The notes: a model not told the origin generated them from the letters alone. A stretch of DNA of 23,516 bases from JAAYZK01 sp964535025 (GCA_964535025.1 CAZHRW010000143.1:1-23516); one strand, 5' to 3'; positions 1 through 8,322 are shown, numbered from the stretch's first letter. Program-made: numbers and translations.

Positions 1-888
1 CGACAGCTCCATCGCCGTGTTGTTGGAGTTCTCACGCGACAACGCCACCACCTGCCGGTTCGTCGCCAGCCACGCATCCATCGTCTTGCGGAACCGCCCC
101 AGATCCTCGCGGCCCCGATCGGTGCTGATCGCCTCCAGGGCCGCCAGGCACTCGTCCAGCTCCGCCTTGCGCTGGTCGGCGGCGGCGGCGAACTCGTCCA
201 TCGCCGCGGTCGTCTGCGCCAGGATGAGATTCTTCTCCTCCCGCTGCAGCTCGATGCACGCCTGCGTCATCCGCGCCGCCAGCAGGGCCCGCCGGGCCGC
301 CAGGTCCGCTTCGGTCAGCCGCTCCTTCAGCGCCGCGTCGTCCACCGCCTCGCGGACCTCCGCGATCGCCTCGGCCACCTCGGCCTCGTTGCGGTCGAGG
401 ATCGTCTCGGCGGCCTGCTCGGCCTGGTCGAACAGCTCGCGGCCCTCGCCGGTCGACAGCTTGTACGCCGCCGTGTTCGTCGCCCGGCGGGAGGCGTCGC
501 GGACCTGCTTCTGCACCCGCTGATACGCCTGGTAGGCCTGGCCGAACTGCTCGAGGTCCCCGCGGCCCTCGGCCGTCAGGAGCGGCTCGAGTTGCGAGCG
601 GTGTTCGGCGAGGCCCGCCTCGAACTCGGCGATCGCATCGGCGTACTGGTCCATCTCCGCCGCCGTCTTGGCGAGGATGAAGGCCTTCTCGGCGCGGTGG
701 ATCGCCAGCAGATCCTGGCGCATTCGTGCCGCGAGCATCTGCCGGGTGGAGGTTTCTTCGACGATGGTATTGAGACTGTCATTGATGGTCCCCAGGCGGT
801 TCATGCCCACCACGACGATGAGAATGGCCGTCACGGAGAGCATCCCCAGTATCGCAAACAGCTTCGCACGAAGACTTAAACGGTTCAT
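1..888 (-). CDS. Four-helix-bundle (4HB_MCP-like) sensor, N-terminal part, probable methyl-accepting chemotaxis protein
   Basis: An uninterrupted reading frame of 296 codons runs from ATG at 888 off the left edge, so the C-terminal half is missing. It begins with a short basic stretch and one membrane helix (about residues 8-30, ILIVVVGM), followed by a long alpha-helical, Ala/Glu-rich periplasmic-type region. This region contains two similar blocks. One is near residues 55-110 (HRAEKAFILAKTAAEMD) and the other near residues 208-265 (QREEKNLILAQTTAAMD), each followed by a GRxDL/GREDL motif, so the ligand-binding bundle appears duplicated. A GGGAGAG ribosome binding site lies just upstream. 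The family normally continues into HAMP and a methyl-accepting signalling domain, or less often a histidine kinase or GGDEF output. Which applies here cannot be seen. Confidence 0.8.
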   Translation of the reverse strand, partial: MNRLSLRAKLFAILGMLSVTAILIVVVGMNRLGTINDSLNTIVEETSTRQMLAARMRQDLLAIHRAEKAFILAKTAAEMDQYADAIAEFEAGLAEHRSQLEPLLTAEGRGDLEQFGQAYQAYQRVQKQVRDASRRATNTAAYKLSTGEGRELFDQAEQAAETILDRNEAEVAEAIAEVREAVDDAALKERLTEADLAARRALLAARMTQACIELQREEKNLILAQTTAAMDEFAAAADQRKAELDECLAALEAISTDRGREDLGRFRKTMDAWLATNRQVVALSRENSNNTAMELS

Positions 889-1417
889 CCTTCTCTCCCA
901 CACGTGCTCCCGCCCGTCGATGGACGGCGCAGCATCTTTGCCAATGAACTTGCTGAGCATCTGGTCGGACCATGGCGAATGCGGGCGCACGATGGCTTCC
1001 TGCCGGCACCACACCGGCTGAGCGTCGACGCCATGGCTGCACGCGTGGAAACCCCTTCACCCGAGCGTTCAGGCGCAGTTGAACCCACGCTTCGTGACAC
1101 ACACCACACCGGACGTTGCATCGGGCAGGAAAGCGGACACCCCGGCGGGCCCCACGCACCGCGGGCACATCAGGTATCCGACACATCACGTCCAGCAAGA
1201 AGAAAACAGGACTCGTCCCGGCCGCTATGTCGGCGACATGACGGTCCCCCTTTATCAGGTTTTACGATATTTCTACCGGTGATCCCGTAGAACGTCCCGC
1301 GGCGCCGACGTCACGCGGACGACGCGGCGCCGGCTCAACGCTGGCGGCCGGCCGGCGGTACCGTTAGAATGCGACCGGCATGGCGGCCGGCGCGGCCGTC
1401 CTTGTGACAGGTAACCG
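889..1417. other. Intergenic region between divergent genes
   Basis: This 529-base stretch separates the minus-strand sensor gene from the plus-strand rhomboid gene and should hold both promoters. I see no convincing gene. Short frames on both strands lack family features and ribosome binding sites. A 13-base perfect odd-centred palindrome (ATGTCG-G-CGACAT) at 1227-1239 could be an operator. A TAGAAT at 1365-1370 is a possible -10 box for the rhomboid operon, but no good -35 box precedes it. No riboswitch consensus was recognised. Confidence 0.5.
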
Positions 1418-2596
1418 ATGCTCATACCGATCCGCACCGACAACCAGTTAAAGCTGACTCCGGCGGTCAACTACGCGATCATCGCGGTCAACGCCGCGGT
1501 GTTCGCGGCGAAGATCTTCTCGCCCGCCGCCTACCAGCAAATGGCGCAGCCGTACCTGCTGGACCCGGCGGCGCCGGAGGTCTACCAGTTCTTCACGTCG
1601 ATGTTCATGCACGCCAGTTGGGCGCACATCCTGGGCAACATGCTGTTCCTGTGGGTGTTCGGCAATGCGGTGAACGATCGGTTCGGCCACGTGGCGTATG
1701 CGGCGTTCTACCTGGCCGGCGGGGTGGGCAGCGGGATCGGCTACGTGCTGCTGGGCGGGGTGGTGCCCGTGCTGGGCGCCAGCGGCGCGATCGCGGGCGT
1801 GACGGGCTGTTACCTGGTGCTGTTCCCGCGGGTGCGGGTGACGCTGCTGGCGTGGCTGCTGTATTTCATCGTGCCGTTCGAGGTCTCGAGTCTGGTCTTC
1901 CTGGGCTTCCAGTTCCTCTTCAACCTCTGGGCCTCGCTGACGGGCGCCGGCGGAGGGGTGGCGTACGTGGCGCACGCCAGCGGTTACGTGTATGGCATCG
2001 CGATCGCGGCGGCCCTGCTGGCGTTGCGGCTGCTGCCGCGGGATGTCTACGACCTGCTGAGCCTGTGGAAGGCCGCCCATCGCCGAGCCGCGTACCGCCG
2101 CATGGTCGCCCGGGGCTACGACCCGTTCAATCCCCAGCGGAACGTCCGCCGCGTGCCCCAGGCGCGGCCGTGGCGGCCCGGCGGACCCCCGCCACCGACG
2201 GGCGGAGAAGACAGCGACGTCGTCGCCCTGCGCCGGCGGATCGCCCAGGCCCACGCCGCCGGCGATCTGGCCACCGCCGGCCGTCTGTACCTGGACCTGG
2301 TGGCCGCCGCCGACAACGTCGTGCTGCCCCAGCCCCAGCAGCTCGACGTGAGCAATCAGCTTATGGCCGACCAGCGTTACGGACCGGCCGCCGACGCGTA
2401 CGAACGGCTGCTGAAATACTATCCCGGCTACGAGCACGCCGCCGATATCCGGCTGATGCTCGGGATTCTCTATGGCCGATATCTCGGACAGCGCGATCGA
2501 GCGAGGGACAATCTGACGGCCGCCCTGGAGCGACTGAGCGATACGTCCAAGAAAGCCATGGCTCGCGCCGAGTTGCAGGCGCTGGATCGCGCCTAA
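1418..2596 (+). CDS. Rhomboid family intramembrane serine protease with C-terminal TPR-like region
   Basis: Rhomboids cleave membrane-spanning segments inside the bilayer with a Ser-His dyad. The 392-residue product has the family hallmarks: FMHASWAHILGN (H65, H70, N74), the nucleophile motif GASG with S122, and the catalytic His in the last helix at H186 (VAHASGY). About six membrane helices lie between residues 18 and 207. A proline-rich linker (about 245-262) follows, then a soluble helical region (about 265-392) that reads like two or three TPR-type repeats (AGDLATAGRLYLDLV, YGPAADAYERLLKYYPGYEHA). This arrangement could present substrates or partners. The stop lies 9 bases before the next membrane-protein gene, so the two are probably co-transcribed. 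The natural substrate is unknown, but the two neighbouring membrane proteins are reasonable candidates (inference). Confidence 0.93.
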   Translation: MLIPIRTDNQLKLTPAVNYAIIAVNAAVFAAKIFSPAAYQQMAQPYLLDPAAPEVYQFFTSMFMHASWAHILGNMLFLWVFGNAVNDRFGHVAYAAFYLAGGVGSGIGYVLLGGVVPVLGASGAIAGVTGCYLVLFPRVRVTLLAWLLYFIVPFEVSSLVFLGFQFLFNLWASLTGAGGGVAYVAHASGYVYGIAIAAALLALRLLPRDVYDLLSLWKAAHRRAAYRRMVARGYDPFNPQRNVRRVPQARPWRPGGPPPPTGGEDSDVVALRRRIAQAHAAGDLATAGRLYLDLVAAADNVVLPQPQQLDVSNQLMADQRYGPAADAYERLLKYYPGYEHAADIRLMLGILYGRYLGQRDRARDNLTAALERLSDTSKKAMARAELQALDRA

Positions 2597-2605
2597 GGTC
2601 ATCAC

Positions 2606-3409
2606 ATGGGGGGATGCATGGAGACCATGCTCGAAATCCTCAACATCCCGCCGCCGGTGCTGCCCGGGGGCGCTTTGGGTATGCTCCTGGGGGCCGTGAC
2701 GGGCCTGGCGGGCCTGGCGCTGGCCCTCTTCGGTCGCGCCTGGGCCGGGCGACTCGCCCCGGCGGTGGTCTTCGGCCTCCTGGCCGCCGCGGCGGGCGGG
2801 ACGGCCGCGGCGCAGTGGGGCGTCGCGCCGACGTGGCCGGCGACAACGCTTGGCGTCGCCGCGGCGGCGGTCGCCCTCCTGTGGCCGACGGCGGCATGGG
2901 CGGCCGCGGTCGCCGCGGCGCTGGCGGCGGCGGCGGAACTGGCGCTGCTGCATCGCCTGGCGCCCGCCGGAGGCCCCGGCGGCTTCGACGCGACGGGGAT
3001 GGCCCTGGGGGCCTACACCCTCGAGACGATGCGCACGCTGGGGGCCTGGCTGGGGTGGATGGTCCGTCGTGCCCCGCTGCAGGTCTTGGCCGCCGGCGGC
3101 ATCGCCCTGGCGGGCGTGCTGGTGGGCATCCTGGCGCCCAGGCTGACGCGGATCGTCGGCTCGGGCCTACTGGGTGGGGCGCTGGTCGTCGGCGGGGTCG
3201 TTCTGGCCGTCGCGTCGGTGCTGGGACCGATCCCGCTGGGCGGGCGCTATCGGCTCTGGGGGCTCGTCGCGTCGATGGCGGCCGTGGCGGTCGGGGGGAT
3301 GGCCTATCAGGTTCATGCGGATCGTATCGCGCGAGCGGCCGCGAAGGGGAAGAAAACGGACGATGAGGGGAGGGGCGCGCGCTCACATGGGGATGTACGG
3401 AGAGAATAA
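2606..3409 (+). CDS. Multi-pass membrane protein, TM198-like, first of a tandem pair
   Basis: A 267-residue, very Ala/Gly-rich protein with about seven predicted membrane helices (roughly residues 22-43, 49-68, 80-98, 101-117, 158-177, 182-205, 215-236) and a charged C-terminal tail (AAAKGKKTDDEGR). The glycine-rich helices, and a basic residue pair leading into a helix of the TRIVGSGLLGGALVV type, resemble the loosely defined TM7S3/TM198 (DUF4203) group. The similarity is by eye and weak. The start may be ATG at 2606 (AAGG eight bases upstream) or ATG at 2618, which follows a run of six G. The 3' end overlaps the next gene, which also encodes a seven-helix protein of similar layout. No enzymatic motif is visible. 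The function is unknown. Confidence 0.75.
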   Translation: MGGCMETMLEILNIPPPVLPGGALGMLLGAVTGLAGLALALFGRAWAGRLAPAVVFGLLAAAAGGTAAAQWGVAPTWPATTLGVAAAAVALLWPTAAWAAAVAAALAAAAELALLHRLAPAGGPGGFDATGMALGAYTLETMRTLGAWLGWMVRRAPLQVLAAGGIALAGVLVGILAPRLTRIVGSGLLGGALVVGGVVLAVASVLGPIPLGGRYRLWGLVASMAAVAVGGMAYQVHADRIARAAAKGKKTDDEGRGARSHGDVRRE

Positions 3410-4076
3410 TGATCGAGTGGATGCGTTACTGCGAGATTACCTGGATCTGCACCTGGACGCGAGCCCGCTGATCGCGCTGGCTCTGGTGGGCATCGGTCTG
3501 CTGTTTCTCACGCAGGGGTGGAAGTTCTACCGGCAGTTGATCACCCTCAACGCGGCCTATCTCGGGCTCCTGATCGGCAGGCGCTATGCCGAGCGGATGA
3601 CCGAGCCGCACCTGGACCTCGTGCTCATCCTCGGCTTCGGCGCGGTGTTCGCCGCCCTGGCCTGGCCGGCGATCAAGTGGGCGGTCAGCCTGTTCGGCGG
3701 GGTCATCGGCGGGTTGGCGGGGTTCGCCCTGTGGCGGTACACCGCCATGGCCTTCGACGCACCGGACCTGGCCGAGCTGGCGTGGGTGGGCGGCCTGATG
3801 GGCGTGATCATCATGGGCCTGCTGGCGTTCGTGATCTTCCAGGTGGTGGTGGTCATCGTCACGAGCTTCCAGGGCGGCGTGCTGCTGGTCTCGGGCCTGC
3901 TGACCCTGGCCTTCGCGCTGGACGGGCCGGATCGCTCGCTGTTCCGCCGGCTGGACACTGAGGTCGCGCTGATTCCCCTGATGGTGTTCATCCCCACCAT
4001 CATCGGCGCCATCTTCCAGGAGAACAAACACCTCCTGCTGCAAGCCAGACGACGCAAGACGGCCGCGAAGGCATAA
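3387..4076 (+). CDS. Multi-pass membrane protein, TM198/DUF4203-like, second of a tandem pair
   Basis: From ATG 3387 the product has 229 residues and about seven helices (roughly 25-43, 50-66, 76-94, 97-115, 131-152, 155-177, 192-210). The pattern of a first helix ending in an aromatic/basic patch (GWKFYRQ), a glycine-rich middle helix (SLFGGVIGGLAGFALW) and a later VTSFQGGVLLVSG segment resembles TM198-like proteins. The tail is basic (QARRRKTAAKA). The frame stays open upstream to 3174, but that extension lies inside the previous gene and is rejected. The chosen start overlaps the previous gene by 23 bases and has a GAGGGGAGGGG stretch about 12 bases upstream. GTG at 3417 is an alternative. 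Tight packing with the rhomboid gene implies one operon. The function is unknown. Confidence 0.75.
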   Translation: MGMYGENNDRVDALLRDYLDLHLDASPLIALALVGIGLLFLTQGWKFYRQLITLNAAYLGLLIGRRYAERMTEPHLDLVLILGFGAVFAALAWPAIKWAVSLFGGVIGGLAGFALWRYTAMAFDAPDLAELAWVGGLMGVIIMGLLAFVIFQVVVVIVTSFQGGVLLVSGLLTLAFALDGPDRSLFRRLDTEVALIPLMVFIPTIIGAIFQENKHLLLQARRRKTAAKA

Positions 4077-4124
4077 CGCCGCCCGGCAAGCGAATCTGCC
4101 GGTCGAAGGTCCAGGCGTCCCGGC

Positions 4125-4304
4125 GGAAACTCGAAGCTCCAAACTCGAAATACGAAACAACTCTCAAACGGATAACAGGGCAAACAGCAAAACGGCGGTC
4201 CCGGTGTCTGGTGCGTTTGTCGTTTTGCTGTTTACGTTTATCCGTTTTATCGTTCTGCCGTTTCGTATTTGTTTCGTATTTCGAGCTTCGAATTTCGGAT
4301 TTCC
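4125..4304. repeat. Large imperfect inverted repeat between convergent genes
   Basis: Four blocks on the left arm are exactly complementary to blocks on the right arm, in nested order. TCGAAGCTC (4131-4139) pairs with 4283-4291. CGAAATACGAAACAA (4146-4160) pairs with 4269-4283. AAACGGATAA (4166-4175) pairs with 4238-4247. AAACAGCAAAACG (4182-4194) pairs with 4221-4233. The loop is 26 bases. The element is much richer in A and T than the flanking genes. It lies exactly between a plus-strand and a minus-strand gene end, so it may act as a bidirectional terminator. It shares sequence with elements at 15462 and 17075. Confidence 0.85.
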
Positions 4305-4336
4305 CCCCGAACCGGGATGTCCAACAGCGTAACGAC

Positions 4337-7012
4337 CTACCCGTATGGGCCGGACGGCTTGTACACCAGCTTGGTCCCCGTCGGCGGGCTGCCGTCTTCG
4401 CTGAAGATCATCAGTTCGTTGGTCGCTTCCAGCCAGGGTTCGGGCAGGTAGTAGACCTCCTGGGGACCGATCGTCCAGAACCGGCCGACGTTGTGGCCGT
4501 TGAGGAAGATCTGGCCCTTGGTCGCGCCGGCGGGGCGGACGAACAGCGGCCCCCCGGCCGCCGGCGCCGCGAAGGTGGCGGCAAACCATGCGGGGCGTTT
4601 CGCCCCCGACGCGCCCGTCGGGCCTTCCGGCGGCGCCCAGGGCCGGAACCCCCACGGCGCATCGCCGGTGAGGTTGCTCTCGAGCCGATACAGCCGCACC
4701 GCCGCGGTCAGCGCCTTGGTGGTCACGTCCGGCCAGATCAGCAGCGTCAGGCGGTTGGAGCCGGTGACCAGTTCGCGATCGAGCGTGATGTCGCCGAACC
4801 CGCCCTGGCCGGCGGCGAAGAGGCCCGCGAAGCGCTCGTTGCACAGGACGACCACCGTCTGGTCCAGGCCGGTGAACTGCAGATGCACCGGGATCGACCT
4901 GGACAGCGTAAACGTGCTCTGGCAGACCTTCGGCGGCGTGTCGGCCAGCCCGTCGACGCGGTAGGCCTGGGCGCGGGGCACCATGCGGCGGGAGAACTCC
5001 TTGCCGGTGCCCTCCTTGACCCGCCAGGCCCGCAGCCCCACCGCCGCGGCGGCGTAGATCTGGTCCCACATCCCCTTCGCTTCGCCCAGGTGGTCGCCGT
5101 AGTTGAAGCGGCCGAGGTCGTCCACCAGCAGCGTGACTTCGTTGTCGCCGCGCTTGAGCGGCACACCGATCGGCTGGCGGGTGGCGCCCTTCCCTCGCCC
5201 CCAAAGGCCGGCGAAGGCGCCGTTGACGTAGATCCGGGCCCGATCGCCGCAGCCGGGCAGCAGCAGGTGCTTTTTTGCGGCCCGGGCCAGGGCGATGGTG
5301 GTCCGGTACCAGCCGTACCCGTCGGGCACGTCGAGCTGGGCCATCGTGCGAACGCCGTCGAGCCGGTCGAAGGTCTCGAACGGATCGTCGATCTCCGTGC
5401 AGGCGCCCAGGGCCTTGAATCGCCTCAACGTCGGCGGCCTGGGCGAGGGGCGGGACGCGGAGGCCTTTTTGACCTTCGGATGGCTGACCTTGCCCTGCGA
5501 GTCGATCAGCGTGTAGCCGTTGGCGGCGGGGGCGTGGACGAGGTCGTCCAGCGTCTCGCCGGCGAAGGTCGGGCCGATCACGATCGAATCGTCCACTTCC
5601 CAGCAACGTTCGGCCAGGGCAGCGTTTACGACAGCCACCCGCAGGCCGGCAACGTCCCGCATGGCGACGTTGTCGCCATCGGGCACGGTGACGGTCTCGC
5701 GGCGGCCGTTGACGGAGATGTGTCCGGCCTGGCCCGGCGCCCCATGGAGGACCAGGACGCGCCCGGCCAGCAGGCCGAGGGCCGACAGGTTGGTCTCATC
5801 GAGCGTGTGGCGGTCGGTGATGCGGGCGCCCAGCAGCAGCAGCGCCGCGCCGTAGTGCGACAGGTCGACGGCCAGCCTGCGGCCGTCCGGCAGCGCGACG
5901 GCGGTTTCGGTCACGTGGTCGTCGCCGCCGTTGGAGACCACCACGACGGCGGCGCCTTCGCCGGCGCTCCAGTGCACCGCGGTATGCCCGACCGCCGCCG
6001 GCGCCGCCACGGGCGCCGCGGTCGCCAGGACGTGGCCCAGCGTGCGGTTGGGCAGGTTGACCAGCCGCAGCAGGCTGTACTTGTCGGTCAGGGCACCGCC
6101 CTCGGCGATGGGGGCGTCGTAGTCGTAGCTGGTGGTCATGTACGTGTGGTCGCTGCCGACGGTCCGCCCGCCGCTGAAGCCGAAGTTGGTGCCGCCGTGG
6201 TACATGTAGTAGTTGATCTGGCAGCCGGCCCCGGTCAGTTCCATTGCCCGCCGTGCGACGTCGCGGGCGTCCCTGCGGGCGTGCTCGCCGCCCCACCCGT
6301 CGAACCACCCGCACCAGTACTCGGTGGCCAGCAGCGGTTTGTCCGGCTGCAACGTGCGAAGCCGTTTGACCTGCTCGATGGTGCGGCTGTACCCGTTGAG
6401 GCATTCGACGGCGTCGGGCACGAATGGCTCGGTCATGTTGTTGCAGGTGAGGATGGGCACGTCGATGCCCGCCCGCCGGTAGTAGTGCGAGATGTAGTTG
6501 AGATAGTCCATCCGCTCGGGCATGGACGTGATGAAGTACTCGTTCTCGTTCTGGATCGCCACGATGTTGCCGCCACGGGTGACCTGCAGCTCGGCCAGGC
6601 GGGGCAGCAGTTGGCGGAAGTACTTGTCGTAGTAGTGGGTATAGACGGCGTCGGGGCTTCGCAGGTGGATGTTCTTCTTGGCGCCCAGCCAGGCGGGGAA
6701 GCCGCCGAAGTCCCACTCGGCGCAGATGTAGGGCCCCGGGCGGACGATCACGTACAGCCCGAGGTCCGCCGCCTGCTGGATGAACTCGACGACGTCGTTG
6801 TCGCCGGAGAAATCCCACTGCCCTTCGTGGCGTTCGTGACGGTTCCACGCCACGTACGTCTCGATGCAGTTGAGCCCGCCGGCCTGCGCCTTGGTCAGGC
6901 GGTCGCGCCACAGCTCGCGGGGCACGCGGAAATAGTGGATGGCACCGCTGATCAGCCACACCCGGTGCCCGTCGATCAGGAAACTCCGGTCGTCATACGT
7001 CACGGCGGCCAT
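4337..7012 (-). CDS. Glycoside hydrolase family 35 beta-galactosidase
   Basis: This 891-residue enzyme should hydrolyse terminal beta-galactosyl residues from oligo- or polysaccharides by a retaining mechanism. The N-terminal TIM barrel (about 1-330) carries the GH35 motif GGNIVAIQNENEY at 147-159, where E158 is the expected acid/base. The nucleophile region LLATEYWCGWFDGWG has E231. Other family landmarks are SGAIHYFRVP (22-31) and RPGPYICAEWDFGGFPAW (91-108). The C-terminal half contains beta-sandwich domains typical of large GH35 enzymes, with repeated NGxxxGxxW-type motifs (YVNGAFAGLWGRG, FLNGHNVGRFW). No signal peptide is visible, so it is probably cytoplasmic and acts on imported sugars. 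It is monocistronic, with its own likely promoter at 7063-7090. The exact substrate cannot be told from sequence. Confidence 0.95.
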   Translation of the reverse strand: MAAVTYDDRSFLIDGHRVWLISGAIHYFRVPRELWRDRLTKAQAGGLNCIETYVAWNRHERHEGQWDFSGDNDVVEFIQQAADLGLYVIVRPGPYICAEWDFGGFPAWLGAKKNIHLRSPDAVYTHYYDKYFRQLLPRLAELQVTRGGNIVAIQNENEYFITSMPERMDYLNYISHYYRRAGIDVPILTCNNMTEPFVPDAVECLNGYSRTIEQVKRLRTLQPDKPLLATEYWCGWFDGWGGEHARRDARDVARRAMELTGAGCQINYYMYHGGTNFGFSGGRTVGSDHTYMTTSYDYDAPIAEGGALTDKYSLLRLVNLPNRTLGHVLATAAPVAAPAAVGHTAVHWSAGEGAAVVVVSNGGDDHVTETAVALPDGRRLAVDLSHYGAALLLLGARITDRHTLDETNLSALGLLAGRVLVLHGAPGQAGHISVNGRRETVTVPDGDNVAMRDVAGLRVAVVNAALAERCWEVDDSIVIGPTFAGETLDDLVHAPAANGYTLIDSQGKVSHPKVKKASASRPSPRPPTLRRFKALGACTEIDDPFETFDRLDGVRTMAQLDVPDGYGWYRTTIALARAAKKHLLLPGCGDRARIYVNGAFAGLWGRGKGATRQPIGVPLKRGDNEVTLLVDDLGRFNYGDHLGEAKGMWDQIYAAAAVGLRAWRVKEGTGKEFSRRMVPRAQAYRVDGLADTPPKVCQSTFTLSRSIPVHLQFTGLDQTVVVLCNERFAGLFAAGQGGFGDITLDRELVTGSNRLTLLIWPDVTTKALTAAVRLYRLESNLTGDAPWGFRPWAPPEGPTGASGAKRPAWFAATFAAPAAGGPLFVRPAGATKGQIFLNGHNVGRFWTIGPQEVYYLPEPWLEATNELMIFSEDGSPPTGTKLVYKPSGPYG

Positions 7013-7062
7013 CGCGTTACCCCACGAGCAGCGAAGTTTACGTGTAAAGAATCCGCCGGCCC

Positions 7063-7090
7063 AGTGTACCGATTACCCTGTCCCTTTCAA
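7063..7090 (-). promoter_or_regulatory. Likely sigma-70-type promoter for the GH35 gene
   Basis: On the minus strand TTGAAA (7090-7085) and TACACT (7068-7063) are separated by 16 bases, 50 bases before the GH35 start codon. The boxes match consensus at 5/6 and 4/6 positions. The same 16-base spacing is seen in the proposed rpsP and xylA promoters of this window. Confidence 0.5.
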
Positions 7091-7202
7091 TCCAAAACGC
7101 CCCGTCGGACGATCTTCATCGGATTTCAGAGCATAGGAAAAGTAAAGACAAGGACTTAGCTGAATTGCTGCAACCGGCCTGCCAATGAGGGCTTTCGGGG
7201 GC

Positions 7203-8210
7203 TCAGACCGTGACGGCTTCGGCCGTCGCCTCGATGATCTGGCGGATGATCTCGTCGGGGGCGATCCCTTCGGCCTGGCCCTCAAAGCTGAGGATAAGTC
7301 GATGTCGCAGCGCAGGATACGTGACTTTCCGCACGTCGGCGAACGCCACGTTGGTCCGCCCGTCCCGCAGGGCGAGGACCTTGGCGGCCAGGATCATGCT
7401 CTGGGCCGCCCGCGGGGAGGCGCCGTAGCGGACGAATCGCTTCGTCACCGACGGGGCGTGGGCCGTGTCGGGGTGGGAGGCGAGCGTGAGACGGGCGATA
7501 TAGTCCTTCACGGGCGCCGCGACCGGGACACGCCGCACGAGCCGCTGCATCTCGGTCACCCGCTTGCCGGTGATGGTCTTCCGCGGCGCCGGCACCTTGG
7601 CCCCGGTCGTGCGGTCGAGGATCTCGACCAGCTCGTCCACCTCGGGCGAGAGGACGTTGATCTTGAACTGGAACCGATCGAGCTGGGCTTCCGGCAGCGG
7701 GTAGGTGCCCTCCATCTCCAGGGGGTTCTGCGTGGCGATCACGAAGAACGGCTGGGGGAGCTTGTGGGTGTGACGGCTGACCGAGACGCTCTGCTCCTGC
7801 ATGGCCTCGAGGATCGCCGACTGGGTCTTGGGGGTCGCCCGGTTGATCTCGTCGGCGAGGATCAGGTTGGCGAAGATCGGGCCGCGCTGGAACTCGAAGG
7901 CCTTGCCGCCCTGGTCGGTGGTGATCACCACGTTCGTGCCGGTGATGTCGGCGGGCATCAGGTCCGGGGTGAACTGGATCCGCCCGAACGCCAGGTCCAG
8001 CACCTCGCTGAGCGTCCGCACGAGCATGGTCTTGCCCAGCCCCGGCACCCCCTCCAGCAGGGCGTGCCCGCCGGTCATCAGGCAGATCATCGTCTCGTTG
8101 ACCACCTCGGCGTGGCCGACGATAAACCGATGGATTTCGTCGGAGATCCTGCCGTAGTCGGCCTGGAACTGCTGGACCAACGCCTCCACGTCCGCTTGCT
8201 GCTCAGCCAT
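7203..8210 (-). CDS. MoxR-type AAA+ ATPase
   Basis: MoxR ATPases are chaperone-like AAA+ proteins that usually help fold or activate von Willebrand A or DUF58 partner proteins. The 335-residue product has Walker A GVPGLGKT (54-61), Walker B LILADEIN (116-123), sensor 1 ATQNP (159-163) and the family signature LPEAQLDRF (172-180), with the AAA lid domain after about residue 220. Length and motif order are those of the main MoxR family. ATG at 8210 has a GAGG element seven bases upstream. DUF58 and VWA genes normally follow moxR. Here the downstream gene is the GH35 enzyme after a 190-base gap, and the upstream gene is tatD beyond a heptamer repeat, so this copy is an orphan and its partner must lie elsewhere. 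Confidence 0.95.
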   Translation of the reverse strand: MAEQQADVEALVQQFQADYGRISDEIHRFIVGHAEVVNETMICLMTGGHALLEGVPGLGKTMLVRTLSEVLDLAFGRIQFTPDLMPADITGTNVVITTDQGGKAFEFQRGPIFANLILADEINRATPKTQSAILEAMQEQSVSVSRHTHKLPQPFFVIATQNPLEMEGTYPLPEAQLDRFQFKINVLSPEVDELVEILDRTTGAKVPAPRKTITGKRVTEMQRLVRRVPVAAPVKDYIARLTLASHPDTAHAPSVTKRFVRYGASPRAAQSMILAAKVLALRDGRTNVAFADVRKVTYPALRHRLILSFEGQAEGIAPDEIIRQIIEATAEAVTV

Positions 8211-8241
8211 GATCGATCCTCGCCCCTGACGGCGGGCTATG

Positions 8242-8272
8242 GGCTTTAGGCTTTAGGCTTCAGGCTTTAGGC
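8242..8272. repeat. Heptanucleotide tandem repeat (GGCTTTA)n
   Basis: Four consecutive 7-base units are present: GGCTTTA, GGCTTTA, GGCTTCA, GGCTTTA, ending in GGC. They lie in the 112-base gap between the moxR start and the tatD end. The array is short, with one variant position. It is probably a simple repeat or part of a dispersed intergenic element. Confidence 0.85.
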
Positions 8273-8322
8273 ACGGAAACGGCAAACGGCGTCGGCCCCC
8301 GCAGCCTTCCACAGCGTGGAGT

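Noticed and set aside
779..1198. Minus-strand frame of 139 codons with a CNVRCGVC cysteine motif
   Set aside because: It overlaps the sensor gene start, has no ribosome binding site and shows no family pattern beyond the chance cysteines.
1448..2953. Long minus-strand frame of 501 codons opposite the rhomboid gene
   Set aside because: Composition is Arg/Gln/His-rich low complexity, typical of an antisense shadow in GC-rich DNA; the plus-strand rhomboid has all catalytic motifs.
4211..7159. Plus-strand frame of 982 codons across the GH35 gene
   Set aside because: Antisense shadow; the minus-strand frame encodes a complete GH35 enzyme.
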